Source: Obesumbacterium proteus
GTDB taxonomy: Bacteria; Pseudomonadota; Gammaproteobacteria; Enterobacterales; Enterobacteriaceae
DNA length: 64,000 nt
Direction of reading: 5' to 3'
Assembly: GCF_001586165.1 (NCBI RefSeq)
Contig: NZ_CP014608.1
Location: 1-64,000 of the forward strand
The notes under the pieces are model-generated. The model did no database searches, was not told the origin of the DNA, and worked only from the letters and a program-made list of their open reading frames with translations. Position 1 is the first letter of the stretch; every line of letters begins with the position of its first letter. A program made the translations under genes and the position numbers. This document shows positions 60,671 to 64,000 of this stretch, piece after piece.

Positions 60671-62164
60671 CTATTTATTAGGTGACAACCACTGACTGTC
60701 AGATAGAACGACACCTTCTTTAAGCAGTTGTGTTGCAAAAACCATATAGCCTGACATTCGGGTAAAACGCCCCTCACGGCCCTCATTCTCATATTTCTTG
60801 TAGATGTATATCCCCTTTCCACTTCTTGAAAAATGTTTGTTCAGCGCTTCAAAACTTTTTTGAATATCATCTTTGTCTGACTCTGTTTTTTCTTGTGTCG
60901 CCAGATATCGGTAAAAACAATCCGGCGTCTGAATAAAGACGTACTGAGCCATAACATGCAACAGACTGTCCTGTGCATTAACACTGAGTGCCCCTTTCTC
61001 AATGGAATCAACCAGCCAGTCCCAAAAAAGTTCGCCCAATGTGAATGTTCTGGCAGAATCAGACTGCTTTAATGTTTCCACGACGGGGTTATCATCAGAG
61101 GTTGTTTCATCGACTACTTCAGCGTTTGTCATTTTATCCAGCAGCGTCAACAAATCACCGGGGGTTACTCCCTCTGACGGCATATCTGCATGCACATCAG
61201 CAAGACTTTCGGCCTGACTGGATTGGCCGATAGCTGAGACCAGTTCTGGCATGATCGGAAGAGCATCCGCGCTGCTTAGTGAAGATATCTTATTGTCGTC
61301 AATTTCATTGGAAACAAAGGATTGAACAGGAATTTCATTAGTAGGATGCTCGGCAGGATCAGAAGAGGCGCTCTGACTTAAGGCTTCAGTATTATCTGTG
61401 GCAAGTTTGACTGAAGGCTGAGCAAATGTGTCTTGAGCGAACAGTCCACATTTTTCGCGAGCCTCACTCACTGCGGCATGAAGAATGGCCCCGGCAGGTT
61501 TATTACCTGACAGGTAAACCAGTAATGCGTCAGCCAGCGCTGGCCAGCGCGCTACCCAAATAAGCCCTTCGTAAGGTATCAGGCGATAAGCGCAAGTGGC
61601 AGCGCGAACTGCAGAATTTGTGTCTTGCTCACAAAATTTCATCCGCCAGGGAGCTTCAGGCATCCCCAGACCTGGAAACCACCGGCGGCCATCTTCGTAG
61701 AAAGCCGCCATCTGTTCGAGGCTGCCCAGGTCATGCATCAATGCTGCCCAGAAAATGGCTGTACACCAGGCTGCGCTCTGCGCCGACTGTTCTTCCGGGG
61801 GTGCCCCTGGCGGCAGCATCCATCCCCTGGATAACCTCACCGCGCAAACGGCCACCTCAAGCGCTTCATCTAGCATGCCGCCTTCGAGTGCGTAGGGTCC
61901 CGATGACGCAGCCGGCAGCTGCTGCAGGCTCACTGCCAGCCGCTTCACCGGCTCCAGCCAAAATGTCTCCCAAACTGGCCTGGAGAAAGGGCTATTGTCC
62001 CATAATTGCTGCAGCGCCTGTTTTCTGTGTCGCGTGGACAACAGTGCATCTGCGCTCAGCGGTAAAAACCACCCCGCAGCAGTTGGTCTCTCTGACTCCT
62101 TACGCACCTTCGGTGCGGTATCTATTTTCTGATTATGAAATCTGCCTGTCATCCACTTCAGCAT
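60671..62164 (-). CDS. TraI-domain (MobH-like) protein, probably degenerate relaxase
   Basis: A 497-residue protein of the type found next to the integrase in SPI-7/PFGI-1-like integrative conjugative elements. The N-terminal TraI_2-like domain (about residues 30-290) contains WFLPLSADALLSTRHRKQAL, YALEGGMLDEALEVAVCAVR and an HD-type pair LMHDLGSLEQM. The C-terminal winged domain (about 375-490) includes FTLGELFWDWLVDSIEKGAL. Functional MobH relaxases carry an HHH/HH motif before PGGMLDH; here SSGPYALEGGMLDEAL lacks those histidines, so relaxase activity is doubtful. The middle, about 265-370, is Ser/Asp/Glu-rich and disordered. It is 13 bp from int. Confidence 0.75.
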   Translation of the reverse strand: MLKWMTGRFHNQKIDTAPKVRKESERPTAAGWFLPLSADALLSTRHRKQALQQLWDNSPFSRPVWETFWLEPVKRLAVSLQQLPAASSGPYALEGGMLDEALEVAVCAVRLSRGWMLPPGAPPEEQSAQSAAWCTAIFWAALMHDLGSLEQMAAFYEDGRRWFPGLGMPEAPWRMKFCEQDTNSAVRAATCAYRLIPYEGLIWVARWPALADALLVYLSGNKPAGAILHAAVSEAREKCGLFAQDTFAQPSVKLATDNTEALSQSASSDPAEHPTNEIPVQSFVSNEIDDNKISSLSSADALPIMPELVSAIGQSSQAESLADVHADMPSEGVTPGDLLTLLDKMTNAEVVDETTSDDNPVVETLKQSDSARTFTLGELFWDWLVDSIEKGALSVNAQDSLLHVMAQYVFIQTPDCFYRYLATQEKTESDKDDIQKSFEALNKHFSRSGKGIYIYKKYENEGREGRFTRMSGYMVFATQLLKEGVVLSDSQWLSPNK

Positions 62165-62356
62165 TGCCGCCCCCGTCAGTCATCGATAAAGGGGCATTAC
62201 GCTATGCTTTCCCCCTTTTCTGGCAAGCGAGAACTCTATATTCGTTTCCTCGATTAACCCCTTGATCTTTATTTTTTGGATCTGCATGAATAATTTTTGC
62301 AGGCCATGAGCGTCCAAACGTGCCTGAATGTGGCTTTTCAAAGAGAAGAAACCGCC
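62165..62356. other. Divergent promoter region
   Basis: Between the TraI-like gene and the ORF at 62357. No clear promoter motif or repeat could be singled out. Confidence 0.4.
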
Positions 62357-62908
62357 ATGAAATCGAACGCTGTTCCTGTGGCCATTATAATCACCTGCTG
62401 GATGTTGATTTGCTCAGCGCTCACAACCCTCATCACTAATGGACTTTTCACATTGGACAGTCTGATCGTATTTATCACGCTCACCGGTACGCCCGCGCTG
62501 TTCAACCCCCTGGCAAAAGTTGTGTTTAATCTCAGGCCATACCCCTTCGTATTGATGAAAAAGAGACGCCGGTTATGGCTACACCTCAATCCCTGGCTTG
62601 CTGTCGGCCAGCCGGGGATCCGGGATATGAAAGGTTACTGGCATGCCCTGTCAGACACTCTCCGCACTGCCATGAAAACGCCCCAGCACACAATTATCCT
62701 GTCGTCTCACCTGCTCAGTCCCCGACGAACAGCCCGGTTGTTACGACACTTCCCCGCAGATCATTATTTCTGCCACACCCTTAGCAGACCCATCGGCCAC
62801 GCGGAACGAACTGGCTTGCAGATCGACACATTTCTGAAGGAATGGCGTTGGTACACTCCCTCAATGCAATGCGGCGTCCTGGTGATACGCAAAAAAGAAA
62901 AGAGGTAA
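62357..62908 (+). CDS. Island membrane protein of unknown function
   Basis: A 183-residue protein. ATG 62357 follows AGAGAAGAAACCGCC and gives MKSNAVPVAIIITCWMLICS; earlier starts at 62297 are less likely. Two N-terminal membrane spans (about 7-28 and 33-52) are followed by a basic cytosolic domain with MKKRRRLWLHLNPWLAVGQP. The C-terminus overlaps the next gene by 1 bp (TAATG). Family unknown to me. Its position in the first gene cluster of the element is typical for small accessory genes of ICEs. Confidence 0.65.
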   Translation: MKSNAVPVAIIITCWMLICSALTTLITNGLFTLDSLIVFITLTGTPALFNPLAKVVFNLRPYPFVLMKKRRRLWLHLNPWLAVGQPGIRDMKGYWHALSDTLRTAMKTPQHTIILSSHLLSPRRTARLLRHFPADHYFCHTLSRPIGHAERTGLQIDTFLKEWRWYTPSMQCGVLVIRKKEKR

Positions 62909-63129
62909 TGACGACGATGCTCTCCTGGAAACTGATGAAAGCCACCGAACGCGCCTGCAGGAACATCTGTGAGGAGGAAGAAGCGGCCTTTCATTACAAT
63001 TACCAACTAAGTCCTTTTGATCGTCTCTTACTATGGATTAAAGGCTTCATCGCTGGCTGGCCACTGGAGGAAGAATACAAACCGCTGTTTGGAAACATAA
63101 TTCGTCTCTGGAGACGAAAACAGCGGTGA
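62908..63129 (+). CDS. Small unknown protein coupled to the upstream membrane protein
   Basis: A 73-residue protein: MTTMLSWKLMKATERACRNI then CEEEEAAFHYNYQLSPFDRL and a basic end IIRLWRRKQR. The start ATG at 62908 shares bases with the stop of the previous gene. The middle is acidic and the end basic, with a possible amphipathic helix LLLWIKGFIAGWPLEEEY. The pair is probably co-translated. No function can be assigned. Confidence 0.6.
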   Translation: MTTMLSWKLMKATERACRNICEEEEAAFHYNYQLSPFDRLLLWIKGFIAGWPLEEEYKPLFGNIIRLWRRKQR

Positions 63130-63277
63130 ATAGCTCTATCCCGGAATATTAATTTGTAAATCTGAATACATAATTTCCCGTTAAATCTCTGTTTCAACGT
63201 ATTCATACTGGCTACATGAAACGTATCGATCTGAACGATCGAAATTGTCCGTTATACAAAAGCACAACACCCGATTA

Positions 63278-63298
63278 TTGTATTCACATCGAATACAA
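63278..63298. promoter_or_regulatory. Inverted repeat TTGTATTC-N5-GAATACAA upstream of the last ORF
   Basis: Perfect 8-bp arms at 63278-63285 and 63291-63298, 62 bp before the start of the last ORF, which suggests an operator or a promoter-overlapping site. Confidence 0.55.
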
Positions 63299-63360
63299 AT
63301 AATAAAAATCATAAATTTTAGTTGGTTATACCAACATCCTATTCAACACCGGGGAGTCTC

Positions 63361-64000
63361 ATGAGTCTTAGTGTCACGTCACTGCTTTCACGCCTGACCC
63401 TGGAACAGGACGATAAACTCAACGTCCTGCTCAGCGCAGCGGCGACAGAAAGTAAAAAATCGGGCGACCCGCTGGCGGTAAGATTTAAACCTGGGATCCG
63501 TGAGTACATAACACTCGCCTCTGCAAAACTGGGCATATCAGCGTCTGAATTCATCAATATCTTAATTGAAGGCGTGATAAGGGAAACGCTGTCCCCCTTT
63601 CAAACACGCGCTACCCAGGTCGTGGAACGGTTTCAACTGCTTATGGACGCCCACGGTTTGAACATCACTGACGTCGCGACGCTGCTGTCACCGTGGAATA
63701 TCGGACTGAGCGTACTGGAAAGCCGTGAGCGCACCATGGATTATCTGACTGACCCTTTGCTTTCCGAAATAGCGGAGTGGTTTAGCATTAATAAAAGCTG
63801 GCTAACAGCGGCGTCATCATCACCAATTGTCGCACCCGGCAATAATCCCGACTGGCATAAGTTAGCACTGCAAATTAGCAATAAAATAGCGGATGTTTCA
63901 TTAAAAGCCTTACCGCAGATTATTTTAATTCGGGATACTCTGGCTCCCTCAGTCGTTCACTTCAGTTATGAAACGCTGATTGGCGTGTGTTTAATCACTG
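63361..64000 (+). CDS. Unknown island protein, partial (3' end beyond the window)
   Basis: ATG 63361, after ACACCGGGGAGTCTC, opens a 213-codon frame that runs off the right edge. It begins MSLSVTSLLSRLTLEQDDKL and contains LAVRFKPGIREYITLASAKL, then GISASEFINILIEGV, a pattern that resembles a ribbon-helix-helix-like or repressor-type helix pair. The stretch VVERFQLLMDAHGLNITDVA could be an HTH. No domain could be confirmed. The gene is the first after the operator-like repeat, so autoregulation is plausible. Confidence 0.6.
   Translation, partial: MSLSVTSLLSRLTLEQDDKLNVLLSAAATESKKSGDPLAVRFKPGIREYITLASAKLGISASEFINILIEGVIRETLSPFQTRATQVVERFQLLMDAHGLNITDVATLLSPWNIGLSVLESRERTMDYLTDPLLSEIAEWFSINKSWLTAASSSPIVAPGNNPDWHKLALQISNKIADVSLKALPQIILIRDTLAPSVVHFSYETLIGVCLIT

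Overview
The window is a chromosomal segment of an enteric bacterium (Enterobacterales). The core genes (yggN-glsB, yggL-trmB, mutY-yggX-mltC, speF-potE beside a tRNA-Phe, a complete fuc regulon, ylaC, yneE) are clearly related to, but diverged from, their Escherichia coli counterparts. A Hafnia/Obesumbacterium-like member of Hafniaceae fits best. This is inferred from protein resemblance and gene order, with no rRNA marker in the window.

Positions 1 to about 16760 are the right-hand part of a genomic island. It opens with a partial IS630-type transposase and a complete 1195-bp IS5. Next comes a block that reads as almost pure E. coli: an appCBXA fragment whose appA is cut by IS5 and whose appC lacks its 5' part. 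A truncated HTH regulator and then a classic P4-like/CP4 cargo module follow: inovirus Gp2-like protein, AlpA, an unknown ORF, YfjP, YfjQ, YfjR, YfjS, YfjT, DUF905, ArdB/KlcA antirestriction, RadC-like YfjY, DUF987, CbeA/CbtA toxin-antitoxin, DUF5983, DUF957 and DUF4942. The island ends at 16739-16760 in a copy of the tRNA-Phe 3' end (one base shorter), followed by what looks like the original tRNA terminator. The island therefore probably sits in a second tRNA-Phe gene to the left of the window.

Positions 16.8-23.7 kb form an AT-richer accessory zone. It holds a 1340-residue NACHT/STAND-like NTPase with a C-terminal PD-(D/E)xK-type nuclease signature (candidate phage-defence protein), a small repeat protein behind a consensus LexA box, an unknown membrane protein and a TacA/TacT-type (DUF1778/GNAT) toxin-antitoxin pair.

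Positions 23.8-59.4 kb are mostly metabolic chromosome: phenolic acid decarboxylase with a divergent LysR regulator; an aldehyde dehydrogenase with a divergent LysR regulator; a MocR regulator divergent from a CioAB-type bd oxidase with its DUF2474 subunit; ylaC; yneE; a yhjX ortholog broken by one amber codon but with its YpdB-type site intact; hdeD; the fucAO/fucPIKUR regulon with recognisable operator and CRP sites; an OpgC-like acyltransferase; yggN and glsB; trmB, mutY, yggX and mltC; a NikR with a natural poly-His tail; a glutathione transferase; and the speFL-speF-potE ornithine-putrescine system. Short palindromic G/C-rich repeats recur between these genes.

At 59339-59414 is an intact tRNA-Phe (GAA). 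Immediately beyond it begins a second integrated element: a tyrosine integrase, a TraI-domain (MobH-like, apparently degenerate) protein and small unknown genes, running off the right edge. The window thus holds a core segment lying between two tRNA-Phe-associated islands.
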